In this document: piece after piece, positions 1 through 7,900 of the stretch
Layout: the number at the start of each line of letters is the position of its first letter
How positions within the stretch are numbered: position 1 is the stretch's first letter
Origin: Candidatus Latescibacterota bacterium
GTDB lineage: Bacteria; Latescibacterota; UBA2968; GCA-2709665
Direction: 5' to 3'
NCBI GenBank assembly: GCA_012271065.1
Contig: JAAXHE010000138.1
Location: 1 to 9,178, forward strand
Length of the DNA: 9,178 bases
Notes under the pieces: generated by a model
Databases searched by the model: none
What the model was told of the DNA's origin: nothing
Seen by the model: the letters and a program-made list of their open reading frames with translations, nothing else
Translations under genes and position numbers: made by a program

Positions 1-681
1 GCCTCCCAGCTGGATGTCGGCCTTGATCCTGAGATGGTGGGGATCGTTGGCGTCGAAGCGATCGGTCAGGCAGTATTGGTAACCGCCGAAGCGCCCGCCA
101 GGTTTTAAGAGACGAAAGATCTCTCCATAAATGCTGAGCTTATCCGGCGCATGGCAGGTCGCCTCGATATCGTATACGGCGTCGAACGACTCGTCCGCGG
201 CATCCACGTTCAGGAAGTCGCACTGCAGGAACTCGACCAGGTGCGTCAGCCCCGCTTCTTCCGTCCGTTCCCGGGCGCGTTCGAGTTGATAGGCGTTGCT
301 GTTTACGCCGACGATCCTGGCGCCGGAATATCGCGCGATTTCCATTAACGGGCCGCCGACGCCGCAGCCCACGTCGGCAACGACCATTCCGGGTTCAAGG
401 CCGAGTACCTGCGCCAGATAGCGTTCGTGGCGTACAACCGATGCCTCGAAGCTTTCTCCCGGGACACGCGGGGCAAAGTGAAATGATCTGCCCCAACCGT
501 ATTCGTAGAAGTCCGTAACCAGATCGTAGTACAGAACGCTGACCATCCTGTCGTCGCTGTCTTCATTCTCAGCGACGGCGTCCCTGGCCACCCTGAAGCC
601 TTCTTCGTATTCGTGGATGTTTCGCTCGGCGCCGAAACCGTCTTTTTTGTGTTTCAGGTCTCTTGAGAGATTGACTGGCAT
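1..681 (-). CDS. Sterol 24-C-methyltransferase homologue (SMT/ERG6-like), 3' end cut by window edge
   Basis: This is a partial SAM-dependent methyltransferase; 227 codons are visible and the frame stays open to base 1. The reading follows the signature blocks of eukaryotic sterol C-24 methyltransferases in order. They are the sterol-binding YEYGWG (residues 59-64) followed by SFHF, the SAM-binding DVGCGVGGP (103-111), IEATCHAP (172-179), and KPGGRFGGYQYCLTD (about 193-207). The family normally has YEW at the last site and here it is YQY (201-203). The enzyme would methylate the C-24 side chain of a sterol, and about a third of the family's length lies off the window. The start at 681 is chosen for a GGGAG seven bases upstream; an in-frame ATG at 705 lacks such a site. 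A terminator separates it from the sigma operon upstream. The SMT-like assignment is strong. Sterol as the actual substrate is inference, since related methyltransferases act on tocopherols and other lipids. Confidence 0.88.
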   Translation of the reverse strand, partial: MPVNLSRDLKHKKDGFGAERNIHEYEEGFRVARDAVAENEDSDDRMVSVLYYDLVTDFYEYGWGRSFHFAPRVPGESFEASVVRHERYLAQVLGLEPGMVVADVGCGVGGPLMEIARYSGARIVGVNSNAYQLERARERTEEAGLTHLVEFLQCDFLNVDAADESFDAVYDIEATCHAPDKLSIYGEIFRLLKPGGRFGGYQYCLTDRFDANDPHHLRIKADIQLGG

Positions 682-770
682 CGAATTGCTCCCGAGTGCG
701 TTCATTCAGTCATCTGGCCGGTGGCGCGGCAACCGGAGTCCGGACAGGCTTCCATTTTGAAATGTAAGGG

Positions 771-815
771 AAAAGCACGGCGCCCGCCATAGAGCACAAA
801 AAACCGGCGCCGTGC
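771..815 (-). terminator. Intrinsic terminator of the sigma operon
   Basis: A perfect 10-bp inverted repeat, GCACGGCGCC at 775-784 and GGCGCCGTGC at 806-815, with a 21-nt loop. On the minus strand the stem is followed by TTTT then CCC. The orientation fits termination of transcripts coming from the sigma/anti-sigma/secreted-protein operon before the methyltransferase gene. The long loop and short U-run make it moderate rather than ideal. Confidence 0.6.
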
Positions 816-964
816 GTTTCAAATAACGGTGCCGATTTCGGTACAACGCAGGTCGCTTGGAACGTTGGAGGCGCTGGTCCGGCGACCGTACCGCAAAATA
901 CCCGGTTGGCCGTACCCGATCCTGCACCCGCAACCCTGATTCACTCCTCATCGCATTGAAGGGG

Positions 965-999
965 CGTCCCTTGTGGGTGCCCGGGCACCACCGGGGACG
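965..999. repeat. GC-rich dyad after the stop codon of the 413-aa gene
   Basis: A 14-bp perfect palindrome, GGTGCCCGGGCACC (976-989), is nested inside a second inverted repeat, CGTCCC (965-970) with GGGACG (994-999). It lies about 15 bp past the stop of the minus-strand gene. No T-run follows on either strand, so it is more likely an mRNA 3'-end structure or a protein-binding dyad than a classical terminator. Confidence 0.45.
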
Positions 1000-1012
1000 G
1001 TTCTACGCGGGT

Positions 1013-2254
1013 CTAATATTCCTGGATATCCACTTTCTCGCGAAACGCAGCCAGGTCCAGGTCCTTCCGGGTGTAGGCATCTACGTCCTGCTTCTTAACC
1101 ATAAATACAAGCCCTCGAGGATCGGATGGCCTTCTCCGCATTCTCTTCGGAAAGCGCACGTCCACGACGATGTATTCGCCGGGCTTGAGGGTGCGCAGGG
1201 AATATCCGTAGTCCCCCACCACATTGACCACGTCTTCCACTAACTGATTCTTTTTTTCATTATCTCCTTTAACTGCCTTGCCCGTTCTACGTCTGAGAAT
1301 TACCGATGCTTCTTTTCCATCTATGGTCACGGAATAGTCCGGGCGGTACCCACTTTCCGCACTCACCAGGAACAGCGCCCCCAGCCCGTCCTTATATATG
1401 CCAAGGGTCTTGTCCAAGTCCGAAAGTGTATGATTGGGATGCTTCAGGACTTTGTCCATGATGGCTGCCATGACACCGATTTTTTTTTTCGTTGAAGCGT
1501 CCGGCGTGTGCTCGCGCGAGACGATCAGCTTCCTGAATTCCGCCTCGCTGATGTGCTCGCGGCGGTATGCTACGATGTGGCCCTTTCTTGCCGTGATTTC
1601 CGAATAAATCTGCTCCGACATCGCATTATGGGATCGTGCCTTAGGGACCATTCGCACCCTTCCGCCAGGCCTGAGACGAACACTGAGACTATCGTAGGTT
1701 GACTGTCTGGTGATTGCCCGGAGTTTCTGAGATTTATCTGAAATACCCGCAGCAGTTTGATCCAGATTAATGTGATAAAGAGAAAGAGAGAGTGGTTCAA
1801 AATGGACGAGGATCGTAATTCGGTTGTCTTCCTCCAACTGCCGGATTCCGTCCGCGTACATTCCGAGGAATTCACCCAGTCGTTCCCGGAACGCGTGCCG
1901 TCTCTTTTCCAGTTTCGCACGGATGTCCTCTACGACTTTGCTTCGCTCTGTTTTTTCGGACGCGGCTAGCAGCCGCCTGAAAGTTCCCGCTCTGGCCGTT
2001 CCGGATCCAGCGAGACGGCGTTCGTCAATCAGAAAGATCACCCCATAATTCGCAAAGTACAATCCCCGCACCTGCGGTTCCTGGTGAACGCCGACCAGGT
2101 TGGTTGTCGTCTGGGCGTGAAGGCTCTTTAAGATGCCTTCCATGATGTCCAGGTCCTGCTGCATGCGCTCCCGGTCGATTTCGGCTTCAGTGGGAAGAGC
2201 CGGAAGAAAAAGGCATAAGGCAGTTGCGATTACGCAAATGAAGTGACCGTTCAT
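1013..2254 (-). CDS. Secreted protein of unknown function with two internal repeats
   Basis: 413 residues; I do not recognise a named family. Residues 1-24 form a typical signal peptide (hydrophobic stretch about 5-20, likely cleavage after TEA), so the protein is probably periplasmic or cell-surface. The rest looks like an internal duplication. IMEGILKSL (37-45) resembles IMDKVLKHP (265-273). RGLYFANYGVIFL (63-75) resembles LGIYKDGLGALFL (284-296). VVEDI (107-111) and the strand ITILVHF correspond to LVEDV (338-342) and YIVVDVRF. The first copy has an extra charged helix. Codons 256-258 are a run of ten A on the coding strand, between the two copies. The start has AGGGAG eight bases upstream. 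The gene begins 21 bp after the anti-sigma stop and is surely in the same operon, so it may be an envelope output or sensor component of the sigma system (inference). Confidence 0.8.
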   Translation of the reverse strand: MNGHFICVIATALCLFLPALPTEAEIDRERMQQDLDIMEGILKSLHAQTTTNLVGVHQEPQVRGLYFANYGVIFLIDERRLAGSGTARAGTFRRLLAASEKTERSKVVEDIRAKLEKRRHAFRERLGEFLGMYADGIRQLEEDNRITILVHFEPLSLSLYHINLDQTAAGISDKSQKLRAITRQSTYDSLSVRLRPGGRVRMVPKARSHNAMSEQIYSEITARKGHIVAYRREHISEAEFRKLIVSREHTPDASTKKKIGVMAAIMDKVLKHPNHTLSDLDKTLGIYKDGLGALFLVSAESGYRPDYSVTIDGKEASVILRRRTGKAVKGDNEKKNQLVEDVVNVVGDYGYSLRTLKPGEYIVVDVRFPKRMRRRPSDPRGLVFMVKKQDVDAYTRKDLDLAAFREKVDIQEY

Positions 2255-2275
2255 TGTTCATTCTCCCTCTGTATG

Positions 2276-2986
2276 TCATTCAACGGCGGAAGGTGTGTTC
2301 GGATTCAACTGCGCGTATGTTACAGCCAGCAGGTGGTGCAGAAGGTCTTCCGTCTGCATGAATCGGCTTTCCGTTGCCCCGTCGATTTCTCGTAAACCCT
2401 GGCCCACCAGCAGCAGGTCCCGTCGGCGCTGGACTTCCAGGTCCCGTGCGAACTGGTCCAGGATGAGGCCGAGTTCGACGCGCTGCCGCTGGTGCCCCTC
2501 ATCAATCCATTCCTGGATCACGGCGAGCGACTGTCGTTGCACCTGGACCAACTCTGCACGTGTAAGCGGGGCCTCGTCAGCCGCTTCAGCCCGTCTTGAC
2601 TGCGATACGAACGGGAATTGCAGCTTGACGAGAACACCCCCCTGCCCGTTGTACTTCGCCTCGAAGTTGAACGCCGCCAACACCAGGATAACAGCCGCCA
2701 GTCCCAGTGAAAGCCCCGGCGCCAGCCAGCGCCGGTTGCCCGCGGACAGCCAGTCGGGTATGATGCATTTCCACCACGGGTGTCTCTCCGGTACGAAAAT
2801 GAGGCTCGCAGTTGGGTCTTCGTCCGCCCAGTTGCGCATCAGGTTACTGGTCCTCTTCAGTTCCTCCATTGCCCGTGCGCAGGAGGGACAGGTATTCAGG
2901 TGGGATTCGATTCCCGTCTTCTTGCCGGCATCGACGTCGTCGTAGAGATAGCCGATAAGCTCCTCTCGTGGCAAATCACATTTCAT
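2276..2986 (-). CDS. Membrane-anchored zinc-finger anti-sigma factor
   Basis: 236 residues. The N-terminal cytoplasmic domain carries the ZAS/zf-HC2 signature H-x3-C-x2-C (H29, C33, C36 in HLNTCPSC), with a further Cys at position 3. Such domains bind and sequester ECF sigma factors. One membrane segment follows (about 88-106, LAPGLSLGLAAVILVLAAF). The outer part, about 125 residues, is charged and helical, rich in Gln, Arg and Glu, and probably forms a coiled-coil or helical bundle that senses an envelope signal. The start ATG overlaps the last 11 bp of the sigma gene in another frame, typical of translational coupling that keeps sigma and anti-sigma balanced. The downstream secreted protein starts 21 bp later. 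Assignment to the anti-sigma class is firm from motif plus context; the signal is unknown. Confidence 0.88.
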   Translation of the reverse strand: MKCDLPREELIGYLYDDVDAGKKTGIESHLNTCPSCARAMEELKRTSNLMRNWADEDPTASLIFVPERHPWWKCIIPDWLSAGNRRWLAPGLSLGLAAVILVLAAFNFEAKYNGQGGVLVKLQFPFVSQSRRAEAADEAPLTRAELVQVQRQSLAVIQEWIDEGHQRQRVELGLILDQFARDLEVQRRRDLLLVGQGLREIDGATESRFMQTEDLLHHLLAVTYAQLNPNTPSAVE

Positions 2987-3566
2987 AATCGATCGTCTCC
3001 AGGTTAACGTTCCATTGATCCAGCAGTTTTCGAAGGTTGTTCAGCCCATAGTAGAGCCGGGATTTCACCGTATTGACGGGCAGCTTCAGGATGGCGGCGA
3101 TTTCAGTGAATTTCAGATGCTCGTATTCCTTCATCACGACGACAATTCGTTGATCCTGCGGAATGCACTGCAATGCCCGGTTGAGTAAATCGCGAAGTTC
3201 GCACTGGTGAATCGCGGTGTCTTTTCGCGCCGAAATGTTCACCATACCGGCCGGCCGCCTGTCGTCGCCGTGTTCCAGGCTTTCCAGCGAGATCGTGGGA
3301 TGACGCCGTCGCCGTCTCAACTCGTCCCTGCACGTATTGACCGCAATCTGATAGATCCAGGTGGAGAACTTATCGGGGTCCCGCAGCCGGCGGAGATTTC
3401 GGTGCACTTTGATCAGCACCTTCTGGCACAGGTCGTGCGCTTCCTCACGGTCCGCGACCTGGCGCAGGATGAAGTTGTACAGCCTGCGATGCCAGCGCCC
3501 TGCCAGACCATTAAAGGCATGCGACTCGCCGTCGCGGAAGCGCCTGATCAGATCGGCGTCCGTCAT
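2976..3566 (-). CDS. ECF-family RNA polymerase sigma factor
   Basis: 196 residues, the usual size for a sigma-70 ECF factor. Region 2 spans about 6-88, with the -10-recognition and core-binding helix DLCQKVLIKVH (45-55) and FSTWIYQIAVNTCRDELRR (67-85). Region 4 spans about 127-182, with the helix-turn-helix EIAAILKLPVNTVKSRLYYG (155-174), which reads the -35 element. A short, poorly conserved linker (about 89-125) joins them, and no region 1 or 3 is present. GGAGG lies four bases before the ATG. The gene leads an operon with its anti-sigma factor and a secreted protein. A candidate ECF promoter about 50-75 bp upstream suggests positive autoregulation. The regulon beyond this operon is unknown. 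Confidence 0.92.
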   Translation of the reverse strand: MTDADLIRRFRDGESHAFNGLAGRWHRRLYNFILRQVADREEAHDLCQKVLIKVHRNLRRLRDPDKFSTWIYQIAVNTCRDELRRRRRHPTISLESLEHGDDRRPAGMVNISARKDTAIHQCELRDLLNRALQCIPQDQRIVVVMKEYEHLKFTEIAAILKLPVNTVKSRLYYGLNNLRKLLDQWNVNLETIDYEM

Positions 3567-3614
3567 CCATCCTCCGGTGCGAACAGTCGGGGATTACCGC
3601 AGGATCCTGCTTGT

Positions 3615-3641
3615 GAGACGACGAAATCGGCTGAAAAGTTC
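3615..3641 (-). promoter_or_regulatory. Candidate autoregulatory ECF promoter for the sigma operon
   Basis: On the minus strand GAACTT (3641-3636) and CGTCTC (3620-3615) are separated by 15 bp. This resembles the GAAC...CGTC or GAACTT...TCTGA pattern common to ECF sigma promoters. The implied transcript start near 3607 leaves a leader of about 40 nt before the sigma ATG, with GGAGG in place. Placement and spacing are right, but short motifs like this occur by chance. Confidence 0.4.
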
Positions 3642-3874
3642 TATCGCGTCGCAGAAGACTTTGTTTTTCCGGCACTGAGTCAAGGCAGTCGCGCAACGAA
3701 ATCCACGAAGCGGCCAGAATCATGGGTATGTGTCAGGATACCGATTGACATCATAAGGGATTTTAATCATGGTTGGATCAGGGTGAAGAGTAGCCGGTCG
3801 GTCGCGCAAGTATTCAGTCTGTATTGGCATAGAACACTGGCGGCACAACAACCGCAACGAGCCGTCTGAGCGCA

Positions 3875-3895
3875 CCCCGAATCACAATTCCGGGG
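3875..3895. promoter_or_regulatory. Dyad upstream of the dioxygenase (possible operator or leader hairpin)
   Basis: CCCCGAAT (3875-3882) and ATTCCGGGG (3887-3895) form an inverted repeat with one bulged base around CACA. It ends 27 bp before the dioxygenase ATG, just ahead of the AAGGAG ribosome-binding site. The position fits an operator or a short 5'-leader hairpin. No T-run follows, so it is not a terminator. Confidence 0.3.
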
Positions 3896-3922
3896 AAAAT
3901 GCACGAAAAAAGGAGAACGTGA

Positions 3923-4702
3923 ATGAAATCGAGTTTGCGGAAGGAATATGATGAAAAGGGTATCTGCATCGCGCGCGGGGCTGTCGACGCAGGTCTTGCG
4001 GCCGAGACGGTTGAGCATGTGCAGTGGCTCGTCAAGAGGCATCCCGACACGCGGCCCGAGAAATTGCACCACAGCCTCCTTGTGGACGATCCCTTTATGC
4101 ACCGCGTGGTCTGCGACGACCGGCTGCTGGATATCGCGGCACAGTTCATCGGACCCAACCTGGCCATGTTCGGCGCGCACTATATCGCCAAGAAGCCCGA
4201 GACCGGACAGGCCGTGCGTTGGCACCAGGACGGATCCTACTGGCCGCTGGTGCCAATGGAGGTGACGACGCTGTGGGTCGCCGGCACGGACTCCACCGTG
4301 GAAAACGGGTGCATGCGGGTCTTGCCGGGGTCACACACCCGGCGTTTACTCAAACGCTCGGAGATGGTGGAACTGGACCCCGACAAGTACGTACTCGGCA
4401 TCGGGATGCGCCCCGATCAGATCGATGAAGCCGACGCCGTCGACATCGAACTCAAGGCGGGGGATATTTCCATCCACCACCCCAATATCATCCACGGCTC
4501 GAACAGCAATACGTCGGACCAATGGCGCGTGGGACTCACCCTTCGCTACATTCCCACCAGCACTCGCGTGACACGGAAAACACAGCGGTCTATCCTGTGC
4601 TGCGGGGAGGTGGTTGCCGAGGTCGGAAATCACTATGTGCCGCGGCCCAAATACGTCGAAGGAAAACACCTGCCCTTCGCCGGATGCGAGGCCTGGGCAT
4701 AA
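3923..4702 (+). CDS. Phytanoyl-CoA dioxygenase (PhyH) family Fe(II)/2-oxoglutarate oxygenase
   Basis: 259 residues, a normal full length for bacterial PhyH proteins. The family uses Fe(II), O2 and 2-oxoglutarate to hydroxylate a small substrate, releasing succinate and CO2. The facial triad is visible: H101 and D103 in RWHQDGSYW, and H191 in IIHGSN. R202 (QWRVGLTLRYIP), eleven residues after the distal His, would bind the 2-oxoglutarate carboxylate, the same spacing as in human PHYH. NGCMRVLPGSH (128-138) is the typical strand and turn before the distal half. The start is supported by AAGGAG seven to eight bases upstream. It is transcribed away from the sigma operon and stands alone. The substrate cannot be read from sequence; this family covers halogenation-like, ectoine, mitomycin and lipid hydroxylases. 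Nearness to a sterol methyltransferase is suggestive only. Confidence 0.9.
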   Translation: MKSSLRKEYDEKGICIARGAVDAGLAAETVEHVQWLVKRHPDTRPEKLHHSLLVDDPFMHRVVCDDRLLDIAAQFIGPNLAMFGAHYIAKKPETGQAVRWHQDGSYWPLVPMEVTTLWVAGTDSTVENGCMRVLPGSHTRRLLKRSEMVELDPDKYVLGIGMRPDQIDEADAVDIELKAGDISIHHPNIIHGSNSNTSDQWRVGLTLRYIPTSTRVTRKTQRSILCCGEVVAEVGNHYVPRPKYVEGKHLPFAGCEAWA

Positions 4703-4930
4703 TCCGCCGTTCCCGGGATCGACGGTTTCCCGGGACCGAGGGTATTCGTGCCTGTAGCGGGCATTGCGCAGGGCCGTGCCGCAGTAATCACGAATGCCGT
4801 TTCCGGGAGCGAGGGCATCCTGCCCTCGAAGGCAAATCTGCAAGGTCGTAGCGCCGACGTATCTGTGCAAACAAGCGGAAAAACCGACCGGTCGTTCCAC
4901 TTTCCCTCGTAATCTCGAGTCTATTATCCA
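4703..4930. other. Repeat-rich intergenic region before the helicase gene
   Basis: 228 bp with no gene. The first half holds three related repeats and two hairpins (4710-4828). The second half should hold the helicase promoter, but I see no clear promoter and no ribosome-binding site before its ATG. Confidence 0.6.
4710..4828. repeat. Three-copy intergenic repeat with hairpins (REP-like)
   Basis: Copies are TTCCCGGGATCGACGG (4710-4725), TTCCCGGGACCGAGGG (4727-4742) and TTCCGGGAGCGAGGG (4801-4815). The second copy runs into a long hairpin: GGTATTCGTG (4741-4750) pairs with CACGAATGCC (4789-4798), and an inner stem GCGG...CCGC (4757-4760/4779-4782) extends it. The third copy runs into a short tight one, CGAGGGCA (4810-4817) with TGCCCTCG (4821-4828) around TCC. 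No T-run follows, so they are not classical terminators, though they may protect or end the dioxygenase mRNA. Confidence 0.6.
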
Positions 4931-7900
4931 ATGAAGCTGGAAGACCTCAAGCCCGACACCACCGTCCGGGGCATCGTTCCAGACGGTGTCGTGACGGTCG
5001 TAAACGTGCAGTGGCACGGTTCCGGAGCGCTTACACTGATCTACCGACCAGCCTCCGGTGGGGTCGCCGAGGAGATTCTCTACCGGCACGACGAGCCGCG
5101 GCTCGAAATCGTCGAGCAGGGTCGCCCGTGGAGTTTCGACGGCGACGGCGCGCTCTTCCGGCTGGTGTCGGAAGCCTATCGCATCCGCCTCGCGCACCTG
5201 TTCGATCCCGTTCTGGCCGTACATACTTCCCTGGTAGAGCCGCTTCCCCACCAGATCACCGCGGTGTACGAGGCCATGCTGCCCCGACAGCCGCTGCGTT
5301 TCCTGCTGGCGGACGATCCCGGCGCCGGAAAGACAATCATGGCCGGCCTGTTGATGAAGGAACTCGTCGCCCGCGGAGATCTCAGGCGGTGCCTCGTTGT
5401 ATGTCCCGGCAGCCTCGCCGAACAGTGGCAGGACGAACTGTACCGGCGATTCAACCTCCCTTTCGAGATTCTGACCAACGACAAGCTCGACGCCGCCCGT
5501 ACCGGCAATTGGTTCCTCGAAAACGACCTTGCCATTGCCCGGCTGGACAAACTCGCCCGCAACGAGGACCTGCAGGCCAAGCTGGGGGCGAGAGACTGTC
5601 GCTACGACCTCGTAGTCTGCGACGAAGCGCACAAGATGTCGGCAACCTTCTTCGGCGGGGAGGTGAGATACACCAAGCGCTACAGACTTGGACAATTGTT
5701 ATCGAGGCTCACCCGTCACTTTCTGCTGATGACTGCCACGCCGCACAACGGCAAGGAAACGGACTTTCAACTCTTCCTCGCCCTTCTGGACGGCGACCGT
5801 TTCGAAGGCAAATTTCGGGACGGCGTTCACCAGGTGGACGTTTCAGATCTGATGCGCCGCATGGTGAAAGAGAACCTGCTCAAGTTCGACGGACGGCCGT
5901 TGTTCCCTGAGCGCATCGCGTATTCAGTGCCATACAAGCTGACCGACGCCGAAGCCCGGTTGTACAAGGAGGTGACGGACTACGTCCGCGAAGAGTTCAA
6001 TCGTGCGGAGGCGCTGCAAAACGATACGCGCGCGGGCACCGTAGGCTTTGCACTCACCATCCTGCAGCGGCGCCTGGCATCCTCGCCAGAGGCGATTCAC
6101 CAGTCGCTGAGGCGGCGGCGTGAACGACTGGAGAGCCGCCTTCGAGAACTGAGTCTGCTGCAACGCGGCGCAACGCAAACGGAGGCGATCCAGCAGTCCG
6201 GTCCGTTATTCGATACCGAGGACGTCGAAGACCTCGACGATGCTCCTTACGAAGAAGTCGAGGCCACGGAGTCCCGGTTGTTGGACGAGGCCACGGCTGC
6301 CGGCACGATCGCCGAATTGAAGGCGGAGATCGCTTCGCTCAAGCGGCTGGAGGGCATAGCAGCCGGAATCCTGAAGAGCGGCGAAGATACGAAGTGGCGC
6401 GAACTGTCGAACCTGCTGGGAGAGATCTTCACGCAGGCCGGCCTGGGCGCCCCGGGTGGTGAGAAGGCCGAACCGTACGGCAGCGGCGCCATCCCGCCGC
6501 CGGTACCGTCGCCGAGCCAGAAACTGGTCCTCTTCACCGAGCACAGGGACACGCTGAACTATCTCGAGCGGCGCATCGCAACGCTGCTAGGCCGGCCTTC
6601 GGGCATCGTCACCATTCACGGGAGCATGGGACGTGAGGATCGCCGCAAGGCACAGGAGGCGTTTCTCCACGATCCGCTTGTGCGGGTCCTGCTGGCCACG
6701 GACGCTGCCGGAGAGGGGATCAACCTCCAGCGCGCCCACCTGATGGTGAACTACGACCTTCCGTGGAACCCGAACCGCATCGAACAGCGTTTTGGGCGCA
6801 TCCACCGCATCGGTCAGACGGAGGTCTGTCATCTCTGGAATCTGATAGCGGAAGAGACTCGGGAAGGTGATGTATACCGCACTCTCCTCGACAAACTCGA
6901 ACAGGCCCGAAGCGCCCTTGGCGGCCAGGTCTTCGACGTGCTCGGTAGAATCCAGTTTGATGGCCGCCCGCTGCGAGATCTGCTGATCGAGGCGATCCGC
7001 TACGGCGAGCAGCCGGAAGTACGGGCTCGGCTTTCCGATGCGGTTAGCGAAGCCGTGGACCGCCCGCACCTGCAGGAACTGATTGAAGAACGAGCGCTCG
7101 CGCACGACGCCATGGATTCGACCCGGGTCGCAAGGGTGAGGGAGGAGATGGAACGCGCCGAAGCGAGGCGATTGCAGCCGCACTATATCGAATCGTTCTT
7201 CCTGGAAGCGTTCAGGCGACTCGGCGGTGCAGCGAGACGCCGTGAAACGGGCCGGTACGGGATTACGCACGTCCCGGCAACGGTTCGCAACCGTGACCGC
7301 CAGATCGGCCTGGACGAACCCGTTCTTGCGCGCTACGAACGCATTGCATTCGACAAGAAGCACCTTACGCCACAGGGCCAGACGCCCGCCGCGTTCGTCT
7401 GCCCGGGGCATCCCCTTCTCGATTCCGTTCTCGACATCACATTGGAACGCCATCGCGACCTCCTGCAGCGCGGCGCCGTGCTTGTGGACGAACGGGACCC
7501 GGGCATGGAAACACGTGTGATTTTCTCGCTTGAGCATGCAATTAAAGACGCAAGTGTCGCGCCGAGCGGAGAGGGTCGCGTTATTTCACGCCGGACGCTA
7601 TACGTGGAGATCAATCCCTCCGGTGTGAAGCGCCGTCTGGACTACGCGCCGTATCTCGACTACAGGCCGCTGGCCGATCACGATCCCTGTGTGGCCGATA
7701 TCCTCGCACGAGCCGAGTGCGGATGGATTACCCGTGAACTGGAGCAGCAGGCACGTGAAGAAGCCATCGCCAACATCGTACCGGAACACCTCGGTGAAGT
7801 TCGCGACCGACGCCTAACGCTGGTAGCGAAGACACGCGCGGCGGTTAAGGAGCGCCTGACGAAGGCAATGTCGCACTGGGACAAAGAAGCGGAGAGGCGC

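Larger units (their letters stand above)
682..1012. other. Intergenic region between the SMT and the secreted protein gene
   Basis: About 330 bp without a convincing gene. It holds an intrinsic terminator (771-815) and a GC-rich dyad just after the stop of the upstream minus-strand gene (965-999). It must also hold the promoter of the methyltransferase, but I see no clear -35/-10 pair. A minus-strand ORF at 951-706 has arginine-rich, family-free content and looks accidental. Confidence 0.6.
3567..3922. other. Divergent intergenic region between sigma operon and dioxygenase
   Basis: 356 bp separating two divergently transcribed genes. It contains the candidate ECF promoter (3615-3641, minus strand) and a dyad (3875-3895) shortly before the dioxygenase start. 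A TTGACA at 3745-3750 on the plus strand has no matching -10 at 17 bp. ORFs crossing it have no family resemblance and no good start signals. Confidence 0.6.

Noticed and set aside
857..1243. A 128-codon plus-strand ORF over the 3' end of the secreted protein gene
   Set aside because: It overlaps the real minus-strand gene and a palindrome-rich intergenic region; there is no recognisable domain and no good ribosome-binding site.
2295..2945. A 216-codon plus-strand ORF antisense to the anti-sigma gene
   Set aside because: It is Ser/Arg-rich without any motif, while the opposite strand has a zinc-finger motif, a membrane helix and operon spacing.
3745..3773. TTGACA as a sigma-70 promoter for the dioxygenase gene
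   Set aside because: The hexamer is perfect, but 17-18 bp downstream the sequence is CATGGTT, not a -10 element; the AT-rich TTTAAT is too close.
4741..4798. Integron attC-like site suggested by the imperfect long hairpin
   Set aside because: No attC core sites (GTTRRRY/RYYYAAC) flank it, and no integrase or cassette array is present.
4346..5695. A 449-codon minus-strand ORF antisense to the dioxygenase and helicase genes
   Set aside because: It crosses two well-supported genes and the gap between them, has no family resemblance, and is explained by the codon bias of the plus-strand genes, which leaves few stops in antisense.
6587..7537. A 316-codon minus-strand ORF inside the helicase gene
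   Set aside because: It lies wholly antisense to conserved helicase sequence, including motif V and VI coding regions, and its composition looks like reverse-strand translation.
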